Shown: piece after piece, positions 6,173-15,858 of the stretch
How the letters are laid out: each line of letters opens with the position of its first letter
Numbering within the stretch: the first letter of the stretch is position 1
From: Idiomarina aquatica
GTDB lineage: Bacteria; Pseudomonadota; Gammaproteobacteria; Enterobacterales; Alteromonadaceae
Direction of reading: 5' to 3'
Length of the DNA stretch: 64,000 nucleotides
Assembly (NCBI RefSeq): GCF_003987185.1
Contig: NZ_PIPS01000006.1
Location: 1 to 64,000, forward strand
Program-made: the position numbers and the translations under genes
The notes under the pieces: model-generated
Told to the model about the DNA's origin: nothing
Databases searched by the model: none
The model's input: only the letters and a program-made list of their open reading frames with translations

Positions 6173-8338
6173 TCATTTCGGCTTTTCATTTTTCAGCCAA
6201 CCAACCTGTAGTTGATTGAGTGCAAACGCCCATTGCCGTTGCGTGCGGTCAATTTCCATCCAAATGGGAGTTTTATCACCATGCCCGGCATTTTCGTCGA
6301 CATCAAGCAGGACTGGGTTCGGACAACCCTGCACGTATTGCATTTGTGCGGCAAATTTATAGCTATGCCAAGGGGCAACCCGCTGATCATGCTGACCTGT
6401 GCTCAGTAACATGGCGGGATAACACTGACCGTAACGGGTGTTATGCAGCGGTGAATACTGAATTAACGCGTTAAAGTCATCCGCGGAGGAGCTGATACCA
6501 AACTCGGTTTGCCAGGCTCGGGCATTCGCATTGGCGGTTTGATAGCGCAACAAATCGTAAACACCAACTTCGGCGAGCACGACAGAAAATAACTGCGGTT
6601 GCTGCACCATTGCGGCCGCCGCCATCATAGCGCCATGTCCGCGGCCGTGAACGGCGAGCTTGTCAGGACGTGTATAACCCTGGCTAATCAACCATTGGGC
6701 CGCGCCAATAAAATCATTAATCGCCGTCGCTTTGTTATTCTGGATACCGGCTTTGTGCCAGGGGTTACCATAGGCACCACCGCCGCGAACATTAGCAACC
6801 GCAAGCACACCGCCGAGTTCAAGCCAGGCCATAAAATCGGCCTGGTATTCTGGTCTCAGGGTTCTGCCAAAACCGCCGTAACCGTGCAGTAACAATGGGT
6901 TGTTACCATCCAGCTGAACCTCATCGGCATGGACAATAAACATCGGAACCTGGGTACCGTCGGCCGCGCTAAAGAACACCTGGTGAGTTTGATAGCGGCT
7001 GGTATCGATGGGTAACGATGACTGTTGCCATAAACTGGTGCGTTGCTGTTCGACTTGATAGCGGTAAATTTTTCCGGCTTCGGTAAAGCTGGAATACTTA
7101 AAAAATGCCTGAGTGGAATCAGGGTGACCTTCGAAACCACTAATGCTGCCCATGCCGGGAAGCGCAAGCTCGCGCACAAAACGTCCTTGAAGATCAAAGG
7201 TCATGACGCGTGAACGTGCGTTGTCCAGGTAATGAGCAACGAGCTGGTTACCCATCAAACTGACTGAAGTCAGCGGATGGTCTTGCTCTTCAATGACGGT
7301 TTCGATGGAGGCTGATGTTGTCTGAATGCTGACAACTTTACCCAGCCCATCTTGGTGATGGCTGTAAAAGTACAGCTCATCGTCGACAGTCCCTAAGTAT
7401 TGATGTTCGCTTTGCGGCTGCTCTAATAAGGGCTCAAAGTCCGCGGCGGTTTGCCTTAAAGGACGGCGATACCAGCGGTTCTCATTGGGACCCTGTTGGA
7501 CACGTAACAGCAAAAACTGCCCGTCACTACTGACTTGTGGATAGGGGTTAACACCTGGCTCGTAGCCCAGTTCTGTCACGCGAACATCATCCCGGGCGTC
7601 GGTACCGAGGGAGTGATAGAACACGTCGACCGAAGCGTTATCATCAAATCCGCGCGCTGTGCGAGGGTAGCGGCTGTAATAAAATCCTTTGCTGTCCGGG
7701 TACCAACTGATATTGGTAAACTTAGTACCTTGGATACGCTCATTAAGAATTTCGCCGCTGTTTAAATGTTTGATCTGCCAAACCCGCCAGTCACTGCCGG
7801 TTTCTGACAGCGCATAGGCAAGGTAACGGCCATCAGGTGAGACACTAAAGTCAGTTATTGCGGTGAGTCCGGTTGGGTCGACTTGATTGACATCGACCAC
7901 TTTAAGCGGCGCGCTGTCAACGCTCTGTTGCATGTAGAGGTCAGCCTGTGCCTGCAAACCGTCATTGCGCCAATAAAAGATTTTTCCTGCCACTTCGATG
8001 GGTGCACTAACACGCTCGACATTCCAAAGTTCGGTTAAGCGCTCTTTGACGAACCGGGAAGCCGTTAGTTGTTGTAGCTGCTGTTGAGTAAACTGCTGCT
8101 GGCGAGTAACCCAATCGAGGGTTTCAGCCGTGTGCAGTTGTTCAAGCCACTGATAAGGCCCGCTGATGGTGTGCCCATGGTAATCGGCCGTGGCTGTGCC
8201 ACGTTGGGTTGCCGGATAATCGAGGCCTTTTTGAAGCGCCTGCTCTGAGTCTTTTGGGGCGGAGCTACAAGCGCCAATTAACAGCGACAGCAGTGAGCCG
8301 GCCAATAACAGTAATGATGTTTTTCGTTGCGAGGGCAT
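6173..8338 (-). CDS. S9A prolyl-oligopeptidase-like lipoprotein lacking the catalytic serine
   Basis: The 721-aa protein has a lipoprotein signal (LLSLLIGAC, Cys 24), a beta-propeller region (~120-430) and a C-terminal alpha/beta hydrolase domain closely following prolyl oligopeptidase. Conserved blocks are LLLHGYGGFG (~483), GGVLAVANVRGGGAYGNPWHKAGI (~509-532), the Asp region STGQHDQRVAP (Asp 651) and the His region ENAGHGDKTP (His 686). At the nucleophile elbow, where the family has GGSNGG, this protein reads G565-R-G-H-G-A, so the serine position is glycine 567 (codon GGA, 6638-6640). It is therefore probably not a working serine peptidase, although the frame is open over its full length. 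It may have become a binding protein. Export to the envelope is inferred from the lipobox. Confidence 0.88.
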   Translation of the reverse strand: MPSQRKTSLLLLAGSLLSLLIGACSSAPKDSEQALQKGLDYPATQRGTATADYHGHTISGPYQWLEQLHTAETLDWVTRQQQFTQQQLQQLTASRFVKERLTELWNVERVSAPIEVAGKIFYWRNDGLQAQADLYMQQSVDSAPLKVVDVNQVDPTGLTAITDFSVSPDGRYLAYALSETGSDWRVWQIKHLNSGEILNERIQGTKFTNISWYPDSKGFYYSRYPRTARGFDDNASVDVFYHSLGTDARDDVRVTELGYEPGVNPYPQVSSDGQFLLLRVQQGPNENRWYRRPLRQTAADFEPLLEQPQSEHQYLGTVDDELYFYSHHQDGLGKVVSIQTTSASIETVIEEQDHPLTSVSLMGNQLVAHYLDNARSRVMTFDLQGRFVRELALPGMGSISGFEGHPDSTQAFFKYSSFTEAGKIYRYQVEQQRTSLWQQSSLPIDTSRYQTHQVFFSAADGTQVPMFIVHADEVQLDGNNPLLLHGYGGFGRTLRPEYQADFMAWLELGGVLAVANVRGGGAYGNPWHKAGIQNNKATAINDFIGAAQWLISQGYTRPDKLAVHGRGHGAMMAAAAMVQQPQLFSVVLAEVGVYDLLRYQTANANARAWQTEFGISSSADDFNALIQYSPLHNTRYGQCYPAMLLSTGQHDQRVAPWHSYKFAAQMQYVQGCPNPVLLDVDENAGHGDKTPIWMEIDRTQRQWAFALNQLQVGWLKNEKPK

Positions 8339-8410
8339 ACCAAAGTCTCAGTTATCTTTTTAGTTACTTTAGCACGGGGTGTTTTTGCTCTTAACGTTCT
8401 TTACCGTTTG

Positions 8411-10024
8411 TTAACGAACATTAAGCGCAAATTCCGCCGATGCTCTTGGCAGGTAGCCTTGCCTGAAACCCTGTTCGATGGCCGCAACGACTGTGTTGTC
8501 AGTCAGGGGTTGTAGACGTTTGTGCAGTACCCAGTCGCGTTCGGCAGCACCGTACTCCAGTAAAGCCGACCACTGTTCAACAGGCTCGTGCAGGCAGCAC
8601 GCCATAATGTGCTGATGGCGTGCACTTACACGATCCAGTGCGGTACTGGTACGAATGGCGTGGAAGTCGTTGTGTTGCCAAAACGCCCCCAGCGCCTGAC
8701 TGAAACCAAAACTGGTACCGATAAACTGACACTGTTGTTGAGTTGCCCATTGTTTTACCCGCTGCAGCAGCTGACTGGCAATTCCCTGGCGGCGGTATGC
8801 GTCAGCGACGGCGATGCGAACCACGCGGCACCACTTGTGCGACAGAGCCCAGCGTTGCTGTAAAAAATAACCGATGGCTTGTGGTAACAAGTTGCCTTTA
8901 GGACGCCGTTTACCAGTGACAATGGCATCGCGTATCGGCTCCGGCAGTGGCCCCTCGAGTGCCGACCAGGTTACCCCAACGACGCGGTTATCCTGGTATT
9001 CCAGGGTTAAAAATTGATGGGGGTCGTTGAGCAATAAGGCCAGGTCATTGGGACTGCTCTGATAGTGTGCCTGTAACAGCAGCTCGAACGCCTGATGCAG
9101 AACATCATCGGGCAACGAGCTGGCGTGTACCGTTTGCCGACTGGTGATGTGCGTCAGCGTCGGCGGTGCGGGCGTAAGCAGGAGTGCCTGCTCAAGCCAG
9201 TGTTCGAGCGGGTCCCCGGCAGGCCAGCGGATCGGGGTGTCCAGACGGTGAAATCGAACCGCCGCAAACTGCTGTTGCGCCCAATCGGTAAAATGTACCG
9301 CGAAGCCTTTACCACAGCCCTCATAACCATTAATGGTGGTCGCCAGTAGCCAGGGGCGGTATAACTGACATAAACGCTGTGTTGCCCACAACGGAATACC
9401 GGCGGCCTCATCAATGACCAGCAGCGCATCGCCTTTTTGCTCTGCCAACAGTTTATCCCAGGCAACAAACTGTGCTGCCGGTGCCGACTGCAATAAGACC
9501 TTAGCATTGGCTTTGCGGGGCGCTGTCACCAATAGTCGTTGCTGTGGATACTGCTGCAGTTGCCGGGCAACTGCCTGGCCGAGGGTATGACTCTTACCGC
9601 GCCCACGGTCGGCCAGCAACAGATGGGTGGTCTCGGTATCGCGCAGGTGTTGCGACAGTTGCTGCTGCTCGGGCGTAGGTAATCGTGGTAGTGGTGGCGG
9701 TGGTGTTGTCGGTTCCGCCCAGTTTGATCGCAAACGCCTTAGCATAGGCGACTCTGTGCTACCGGTTAGCAACAGCAGTTGGCCGCCGGCAACCACCGTT
9801 CCCGACAGCGCGGCTATTGCATCAACATGCAACTGTTCGCGGCAGTCAATGGTAACCTGGTCGAATTCATGTCCCAGATAATCACGGTAACGGGATAATT
9901 GCGCATCGGCTTGTGGAAAACTATCGGAAAGCAGCAAGTGTCCTGACTGAGCAGCTGGCAGTGGAAGCTGCCAGCTGTCGGTAACCGAGCGTATTACCAG
10001 TCTGCGGTAACCGTTCGTGTGCAT
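8411..10024 (-). CDS. tmcA: tRNA(Met) cytidine acetyltransferase TmcA
   Basis: TmcA makes N4-acetylcytidine at the wobble base of elongator tRNA-Met, using acetyl-CoA and ATP/GTP. The 537-aa protein has a short N-terminal domain and a helicase-like module with Walker A ADRGRGKS (~138-145) and Walker B DEAA (205-208). The family signature TTINGYEGCGKGF follows (~229-241). A GNAT acetyltransferase domain (~320-470) contains RIAVADAYRRQGIASQLL (~403-420). It is clearly shorter than E. coli TmcA (about 670 aa), with a reduced N-terminal domain and C-terminal tail, but all catalytic motifs are present. Its ATG overlaps the stop of the upstream transporter gene (TGATG at 10022-10026), so translation is coupled. 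Confidence 0.93.
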   Translation of the reverse strand: MHTNGYRRLVIRSVTDSWQLPLPAAQSGHLLLSDSFPQADAQLSRYRDYLGHEFDQVTIDCREQLHVDAIAALSGTVVAGGQLLLLTGSTESPMLRRLRSNWAEPTTPPPPLPRLPTPEQQQLSQHLRDTETTHLLLADRGRGKSHTLGQAVARQLQQYPQQRLLVTAPRKANAKVLLQSAPAAQFVAWDKLLAEQKGDALLVIDEAAGIPLWATQRLCQLYRPWLLATTINGYEGCGKGFAVHFTDWAQQQFAAVRFHRLDTPIRWPAGDPLEHWLEQALLLTPAPPTLTHITSRQTVHASSLPDDVLHQAFELLLQAHYQSSPNDLALLLNDPHQFLTLEYQDNRVVGVTWSALEGPLPEPIRDAIVTGKRRPKGNLLPQAIGYFLQQRWALSHKWCRVVRIAVADAYRRQGIASQLLQRVKQWATQQQCQFIGTSFGFSQALGAFWQHNDFHAIRTSTALDRVSARHQHIMACCLHEPVEQWSALLEYGAAERDWVLHKRLQPLTDNTVVAAIEQGFRQGYLPRASAEFALNVR

Positions 10025-11448
10025 CAGAAGAAGGCGTACTGCGCCCCGAAGAATTTAGCGAGTAAGGTGTTGATGAACACGACGGCAAGAATTAACGGAA
10101 TAAAGGTCGAAATCGAAACACGCACATACTTGGCCAGTAAAGTGGTGGGATAAGCATGATTACCGTGGGTCAGTTCTGACTCGAGATTATTATTGCGCCA
10201 TTGCAACCAGACAAACAGACAAATCAGTAAGCCGTTCAGCGGCAAAATGGTGTCATAAAAGACATCATAAATGACATCGAATACCGACTTCGATTGCCCT
10301 GCGTACTCTACAAACTCGGTGAAGGCTGGAATAAAGCCAAACGACGTCGCGGCGATTATGGTCAGTATGGTATTGGCAATCACCATGAACAGCAGCGCTT
10401 TCTTACGGCTGGTATTGCGCTGTTCCATGATGGCGGCCGTCGGCACTTCCAAAATCGACACCAATGAGGTGATGGCGGCGACGAATGCCAGCAAGAAGAA
10501 CACCGAAGCGGCGACGCTGGCAGCGACGTAACCGATGGATGCTTCCAACTCCATAAAGATCTGCGGGAAGAACGAGAAGATCATGCCGACCGAAGATTCG
10601 CTCAGATCCGCAGGATTGGTATTTGGATTGATGGCGAAAATGGCCGGCAAGGTCATTAAGCCGGCGGTAAATGCCACCGCGGTATCCGTTATTGCAACCA
10701 ACTTGCCGGAAGTGACAATGTCATCCGAACGGCTGAAATAAGAACCATAGGTGATCAAAATGCCCATACCCAGCGATAGCGAGAAGAACGCTTGTGAAAG
10801 CGCGCCACTGACAACAGATCCATCAATCTTGCTAAAATCCGGTACCAGATAGAACTGTACACCCAATTCTGCGTTGTCCAACGACAGCACAAAGATCACC
10901 AGCAGAATGAGCATCACAAATAACGCTGGCATGAGAAACTTGGCGGCTTTTTCAATACCTTGTCGGACACCACCCAGCAAGATCAAGTTGATGACCAGGG
11001 TTACTGCAACCAAGAAGCCGATAAACTTATAGTCGTTAACGAATTCACCAAAGTAACCGGGCTGAGCGAGTTGCGCCAGGTCACCGGTCACCGCGTAAAA
11101 CAGATAGCCAAAAATCCAAACCGTGATGACCATATAAAAAATGGCAATCATGAAGGGGGTTAATACCGCAAGAAAACCGGCAAAACTCCAGAATTTCTTA
11201 CCGTTCCCCAAACTTAAGTAAGCACCGAGTGGGTTCTTTTGCGCATGACGGCCAACGCCCATTTCGGCCAGCATAATTGGCACACAGATAAAGGCGACAA
11301 AAATCGCGTAGATCAGTAAAAACGCGCCGCCACCATTTTTCGTTGCTGCTACCGGAAACCCGACGAGGTTGCCGATGCCCACGGCGGAACCGGCTGCGGC
11401 TAATATAAAGCCGATTTTCGAGCTGAATTGATCGCGTTGTTCGCTCAT
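10024..11448 (-). CDS. sodium-dependent amino-acid transporter (NSS/SNF family)
   Basis: A 474-aa inner-membrane symporter of the neurotransmitter:sodium symporter family (LeuT fold), which imports amino acids or related amines with Na+. The N terminus FSSKIGFILAAAGSAVGIGNLVGFPVAATKNGGGAF is the TM1 sodium/substrate-binding signature, with GNLVGFP replacing the more common GNIWRFP. About 11-12 hydrophobic segments follow, including AFFSLSLGMGILITYGSY (TM6 region). The substrate cannot be read from sequence. The start is ATG at 11448, with AAGGA 6 bases upstream. It is the first gene of a two-gene unit with tmcA and is divergent from the RND pump genes. Confidence 0.93.
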   Translation of the reverse strand: MSEQRDQFSSKIGFILAAAGSAVGIGNLVGFPVAATKNGGGAFLLIYAIFVAFICVPIMLAEMGVGRHAQKNPLGAYLSLGNGKKFWSFAGFLAVLTPFMIAIFYMVITVWIFGYLFYAVTGDLAQLAQPGYFGEFVNDYKFIGFLVAVTLVINLILLGGVRQGIEKAAKFLMPALFVMLILLVIFVLSLDNAELGVQFYLVPDFSKIDGSVVSGALSQAFFSLSLGMGILITYGSYFSRSDDIVTSGKLVAITDTAVAFTAGLMTLPAIFAINPNTNPADLSESSVGMIFSFFPQIFMELEASIGYVAASVAASVFFLLAFVAAITSLVSILEVPTAAIMEQRNTSRKKALLFMVIANTILTIIAATSFGFIPAFTEFVEYAGQSKSVFDVIYDVFYDTILPLNGLLICLFVWLQWRNNNLESELTHGNHAYPTTLLAKYVRVSISTFIPLILAVVFINTLLAKFFGAQYAFF

Positions 11449-11686
11449 GGTCTTCCTTCTTTTAATCGTTATTATTATCAGGCGCCCATATGTTGTCGTG
11501 CGCAGAAAATTCCAGCAATCCTAGCAAGGGGCATGACGCTCGGCAAGCACGGCTAACGTGTTTCTGCGATTAAAGGTGTAAACCATAAGCTTAATTAGAA
11601 GATTTAAGAACCTTTAAGGACTTTTTCAGGAGTCTTAAGACGGGTTAGGCGATGCTCAACCTGTCGATTCCTGATAGGACAGAACA

Positions 11687-14600
11687 ATGAGCTGGATAAA
11701 ATTAACTCAACAGAATGCATTCGCAACCATCGTTGCGTTTTTAATCGTGGTGATACTTGGGGCAACCACGTTAATCAATATGCCCATTCAGTTAATGCCG
11801 AATATTGAACGGCCTACCATATCGGTGATCAATAGCTGGCGCTCAGCGGCTCCGGAGGAAATGGAGTCTGAAATCGTCGAGCCGCAAGAAGAAATTCTTA
11901 AAAACATCGTGGGAGTGGAACGAATTTCGACCTCCGTTCGTAATGGCCTGGCGTTAACGACGATTGAGTTTGCTCTCGATGAAAATATGCAGCAAGCCTA
12001 CATTAACGTCATTAATGCGCTGAACCAGGTACAGGGAATGCCGCGTGAAGCGTATGAGCCACAAGCCATGCTCGGTGAGTTCGAAGCAGGTACGGCGACC
12101 ATGATGATTCAGAAAGTTGGTCAGGATAAGAGCAAGGATTTCACGGCGTACCAAGAGCTGATCAAGCACACCGTTGGTCCGCGTCTGCGGGCGATTCCCG
12201 GGGTAAGTAATGTGAGCTTGGCCAGCTATCTGAATAACCAACTGCAAATCATATTTGACCCTTATAAGTTGGCGGCACTGGGTATCACGGTACCGCAATT
12301 AATGAATCAGGTGATGGAATCCAAAGATTTTTCAGGTGGTTTTGCCGAGGTTGGCCGCCGTGAATACTCGGTGCGGTATGAAGGCCAGTTTAAGCCTGAA
12401 GAAATGAACCAGATGGTGGTCGCCCACAACGATGGCCGCCCGGTTTACCTGGGGGAAGTTGCGACCGTCGTACGAGGTTACGAAAAACAACAAAACTTTA
12501 TTTATCGAAATGATAACCCCGCGTTTTATATCACGCTCGACGCGGCCAAAAATGCCAATACCGTCGAAATCTTCGAGCAGTTGAAGGTCATTATTGCGGA
12601 TTTAAATGAGAAAGAGCTTAATCCGCGTGGCTTAGACATGACGTTAAGCTTTGATTCTTCGCTGCACATTAAACGTGCTGTTAACTTGGTGAAAGGCAAT
12701 TTAGGTATCGGTATTGCCCTGGCCCTGTTGATGCTGTACGCAATGATTCGGGGCGTTCGCTCAACGCTGTTGATTAGTATCACAATTCCCGTGTCTTTGA
12801 GTGCTGCGATACTGGGCCTGGGCCTCCTCGATCGTACGTTAAACATCATTTCACTGGCAGGACTGGCGTTTTCAACCGGGCTTGTTCTGGACGCTGCTAT
12901 TGTCGTGCAGGAGAACATTGTGCGTTTACGCCAGCAAGGTGTTCCGCTCGCCAAAGCCCTGGTACAGGGCGCTCAGGAAGTATCGCGAGCGCTCTTTGCC
13001 GCTACGCTCACCACCGTTGCCATTTTTGCGCCAGTTGCTTTTATGGGCGGTGTCGAAGGGCAAATGTTCTTTGATCTGGCGTTGACAATGACCATTGCCG
13101 TATTTACCTCGATGCTAACGGCGTTGTTATTGTTGCCCGTGGTTGCCGGCTTGGTTTTGCGGGGTAATACACACTTTAGTGAGCCGTTGCCAATTTGGAC
13201 AAAGATAGCGTCTATCTATCAGCGCCTATGCAGTACTCGTCGGCAAGCGTGGGTTTGGTTTTTGGTGCTTGGTTTGGGTTCAGTATTCAGTATTGTCGCA
13301 CTGGCTCCGAAAACCGACTTTCTGCCGGAAGCCAAGTTTGAGGGCATCATTGCGGTGTTGCAGACGCCACCTGGCACCAACTATACGACGCTGGAAAACG
13401 AGCTGGCGAAAGAACTGATTGCACGTCTGAACCGCTATAGAACGGGTGAGAAAACACCGGCTATAAAAGACTTTAACCTAACGATGAGTTCCGGAGGACG
13501 CGCCATATTTATTTACCCCGAAGATCCGTCGAAAGCGGAAGAACTGTTGAACATCGTGCGTACTGAGCTGTTTGCAGACCTACCGGATACGCGGGGTGTC
13601 GCTTTCAAAATGTCGTTGTTGAACACCGTAAAAGTTGGCTCGGGGCGAAGCGTTTATCTGGATTTTACCGGACAACTGGATGGTACCACCGAACTGGTTA
13701 TCGAGCGGACTATGGCGCAGATCCGTGATCGCATTCCCGGCTCCTATGTGCGTCGTGTGCCGAATGCCCAATCGGTTCAGACCGAATTGAACATTCGTCC
13801 CAATAACTACGCCATTGCGAATTCCGGCTTAACCCGTAATCAGGTTGGGCAAATGATACGCAGTATGACCGATGGCCAGTATCTGGGCGAGTATTTTGAC
13901 GGCACCTTGCGCAGTGACGTGATTTTAAAAACCAAGCCATGGCAGACACCGGAAGCCTTGGCGGCGATGCCGGTTTACACCCCGAATAGTGGCATTCAGA
14001 CCATTGATCAGCTGACCTCTCAGACACGCACCGTTGCCGCTAATGAAATCCGCCGTCTGAACGGACAAAGAGTGCTGAGTATCGGTGTTACACCACCGGA
14101 TGACGTGTCACTGGAGGAAGCCATAGCGGTGCTGGAAGAGCTCAAAGTGGAGGCGCAGGAGCAACTGGGGGAAAGTACGTTTATTGCACTTAGCGGCGGC
14201 GCTGACGACTTGGCTGAGACCATCGATACCATGATCAGCAACTTTATCTTTGCGGTGTTAATTCTGTTCTTAATCATGGCCGCCATTTTCCGTTCATTGA
14301 TCGACAGTCTGTTGGTGATGTTAACCACACCGATGGCGATTGCCGGAGGCGTGATTGGACTGTGGTGCCTGAACTTATTTCAGTTTCAGGCGCTGGATCT
14401 GCTGACCATGATCGGCTTTGTTATCTTGCTGGGACTGGTGGTTAATAACGCCATTCTATTGATTGAAAAGACGCGTCAGGCACAAGCTCGCGGGTTGTCG
14501 ATTCGTGAGGCGATTGCCGAAGCCGTCGCTTTGCGGGTGCGTCCTATTTACATGAGTTCACTGACGTCGGTGGTCGGTATGTTGCCGCTGGCGGTAATTC

Positions 14601-14776
14601 CGGGCGCGGGTAGTGAGCTCTACCGCGGGCTGGCAACGGTTATTTTAAGTGGTATGACGGTAAGTACGCTGTTCATGATTATGTGTATGAGCAGTCTGTT
14701 GTATCTGGCCGAACTGGTACGCGCACGCATACCTAAGCTGAACACCGAAAACGCATCGATTCAACCCAACGTATAA
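11687..14776 (+). CDS. RND-family efflux pump, inner-membrane subunit
   Basis: A 1029-aa proton-driven pump of the HAE1/AcrB-type superfamily, the inner-membrane part of a tripartite exporter. The N-terminal TM1 (FATIVAFLIVVILGATTLINMPIQLMP) is followed by the porter domain, then TM2-6 (~335-490), a second porter domain and TM8-12 (~850-1015). In TM4 the proton-relay motif reads STGLVLDAAIVVQENI: the first Asp is kept and the second position is Ala instead of the DD of AcrB, a variant also seen in other RND groups. The start is ATG at 11687 with AGGACAG before it. The adaptor gene follows after 14 bases. The export substrate is unknown. Confidence 0.93.
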   Translation: MSWIKLTQQNAFATIVAFLIVVILGATTLINMPIQLMPNIERPTISVINSWRSAAPEEMESEIVEPQEEILKNIVGVERISTSVRNGLALTTIEFALDENMQQAYINVINALNQVQGMPREAYEPQAMLGEFEAGTATMMIQKVGQDKSKDFTAYQELIKHTVGPRLRAIPGVSNVSLASYLNNQLQIIFDPYKLAALGITVPQLMNQVMESKDFSGGFAEVGRREYSVRYEGQFKPEEMNQMVVAHNDGRPVYLGEVATVVRGYEKQQNFIYRNDNPAFYITLDAAKNANTVEIFEQLKVIIADLNEKELNPRGLDMTLSFDSSLHIKRAVNLVKGNLGIGIALALLMLYAMIRGVRSTLLISITIPVSLSAAILGLGLLDRTLNIISLAGLAFSTGLVLDAAIVVQENIVRLRQQGVPLAKALVQGAQEVSRALFAATLTTVAIFAPVAFMGGVEGQMFFDLALTMTIAVFTSMLTALLLLPVVAGLVLRGNTHFSEPLPIWTKIASIYQRLCSTRRQAWVWFLVLGLGSVFSIVALAPKTDFLPEAKFEGIIAVLQTPPGTNYTTLENELAKELIARLNRYRTGEKTPAIKDFNLTMSSGGRAIFIYPEDPSKAEELLNIVRTELFADLPDTRGVAFKMSLLNTVKVGSGRSVYLDFTGQLDGTTELVIERTMAQIRDRIPGSYVRRVPNAQSVQTELNIRPNNYAIANSGLTRNQVGQMIRSMTDGQYLGEYFDGTLRSDVILKTKPWQTPEALAAMPVYTPNSGIQTIDQLTSQTRTVAANEIRRLNGQRVLSIGVTPPDDVSLEEAIAVLEELKVEAQEQLGESTFIALSGGADDLAETIDTMISNFIFAVLILFLIMAAIFRSLIDSLLVMLTTPMAIAGGVIGLWCLNLFQFQALDLLTMIGFVILLGLVVNNAILLIEKTRQAQARGLSIREAIAEAVALRVRPIYMSSLTSVVGMLPLAVIPGAGSELYRGLATVILSGMTVSTLFMIMCMSSLLYLAELVRARIPKLNTENASIQPNV

Positions 14777-14790
14777 TTTGCGAGGCACAC

Positions 14791-15858
14791 ATGAAATATT
14801 ATCTTTACCTAATTTTGCTTGTTGTCACTCTGTTATTCAGTCGCGGTGCGGCTGCAGCGAACGAACCTGTGGTGTCCGTCGGTGAAGTAAAAACGGAACA
14901 ATTAAGCCCATCAATTCGAGTGACCGGACATGTGCAGTCCCGTTATCGCAGTGAGCTTTCTTCTGGCGTCAGTGGCGTTGTTGCCTGGACAGCGGAAGCA
15001 GGGACGAAAGTAAAACAAGGTGATGTGGTGGCAAGACTGGATACCACTCAACTGAGCCTGGCACACCGTCGCTTGCAAGTGCAGCTGCAGCGCAAGAACG
15101 TTGAACTGGAACGCCTGACGGAAGACTATCAGCGTTTGCAGCGCCTGGAGCACAGCCAGTCGGTGTCGGAACAGGCACTAAATAATGCCCGGGTTGATAT
15201 GGCGCTGGCGCAATCCGATGTTGAGTTGTTGGAAATAGAAGTACAACAGGCCGAGGATAACTTGACGAAAGCACACATCAAAGCGCCGTTTGATGGTGTC
15301 GTTACCGAACGTTTTGTGCGGGTGGGACAAGCTGTATCAGCGACACAGTCGGTGTTACAGCTGGTTAACCTTGATCAACTGGAGGTCAAACTGTACGGGC
15401 CGTTGAGTTATGGTCGCTACCTTGAGCAAAAAGGGTCTGCGGAAGTGTACTTCAATGGGGGGCGGACGCTGTTGCCGGTCCGGGCACTGGTTGCGGTTAG
15501 CGATGAGCGCTCGCAAACCTTCTCTGCGTACCTGCAAATTCCAGAGTCAGCGCGCGCTCAATTTGATATCGGCCAGGTGGTGAGCGTGGGCGTGCCCAGC
15601 GCTGCTGATACGGCGCAGTTTACAGTGCCTCGGGATGCCCTGGTGATTAATCAGGAAGGCCGTTTTGTATTCACCTTGGGAGAAGATAACGTGGCCAAAA
15701 AAATCCGCGTTAAGGTAAAGCACGGAGCTGGTGAGCGGCTGGCTGTCGAGGGAGCTCTTGAGGCGGGGCAGCGGGTGATTGTCCGCGGTGCCGAGACGCT
15801 TCGAGATGGCACCACGGTGCGAGTGCTTACCGCAAACGAGTTTCCGTTAGCCAGTTAA
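14791..15858 (+). CDS. RND efflux periplasmic adaptor (membrane fusion protein)
   Basis: A 355-aa adaptor linking the preceding RND pump to an outer-membrane channel. It has an N-terminal signal or anchor (YLYLILLVVTLLFSRGAAAA) and a lipoyl-like half (VSGVVAWTAEAGTKVKQGDVVARLDTTQLSLA, ~58-90). A coiled-coil hairpin (~90-155) is followed by the second lipoyl half (IKAPFDGVVTERFVRVGQAVSATQSVLQLVNLDQLEVK, ~160-197), then beta-barrel and membrane-proximal domains. The order pump-then-adaptor is the reverse of acrAB. No outer-membrane factor gene is attached; the TolC-type gene at the far end of the window could serve. Its last 4 bases overlap the convergent regulator gene. Confidence 0.92.
   Translation: MKYYLYLILLVVTLLFSRGAAAANEPVVSVGEVKTEQLSPSIRVTGHVQSRYRSELSSGVSGVVAWTAEAGTKVKQGDVVARLDTTQLSLAHRRLQVQLQRKNVELERLTEDYQRLQRLEHSQSVSEQALNNARVDMALAQSDVELLEIEVQQAEDNLTKAHIKAPFDGVVTERFVRVGQAVSATQSVLQLVNLDQLEVKLYGPLSYGRYLEQKGSAEVYFNGGRTLLPVRALVAVSDERSQTFSAYLQIPESARAQFDIGQVVSVGVPSAADTAQFTVPRDALVINQEGRFVFTLGEDNVAKKIRVKVKHGAGERLAVEGALEAGQRVIVRGAETLRDGTTVRVLTANEFPLAS

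Noticed and set aside
11460-11490. AT-rich Fur-box-like stretch upstream of the NSS transporter
   Set aside because: Too few matches to the 19-base Fur consensus and no iron-related gene beside it.
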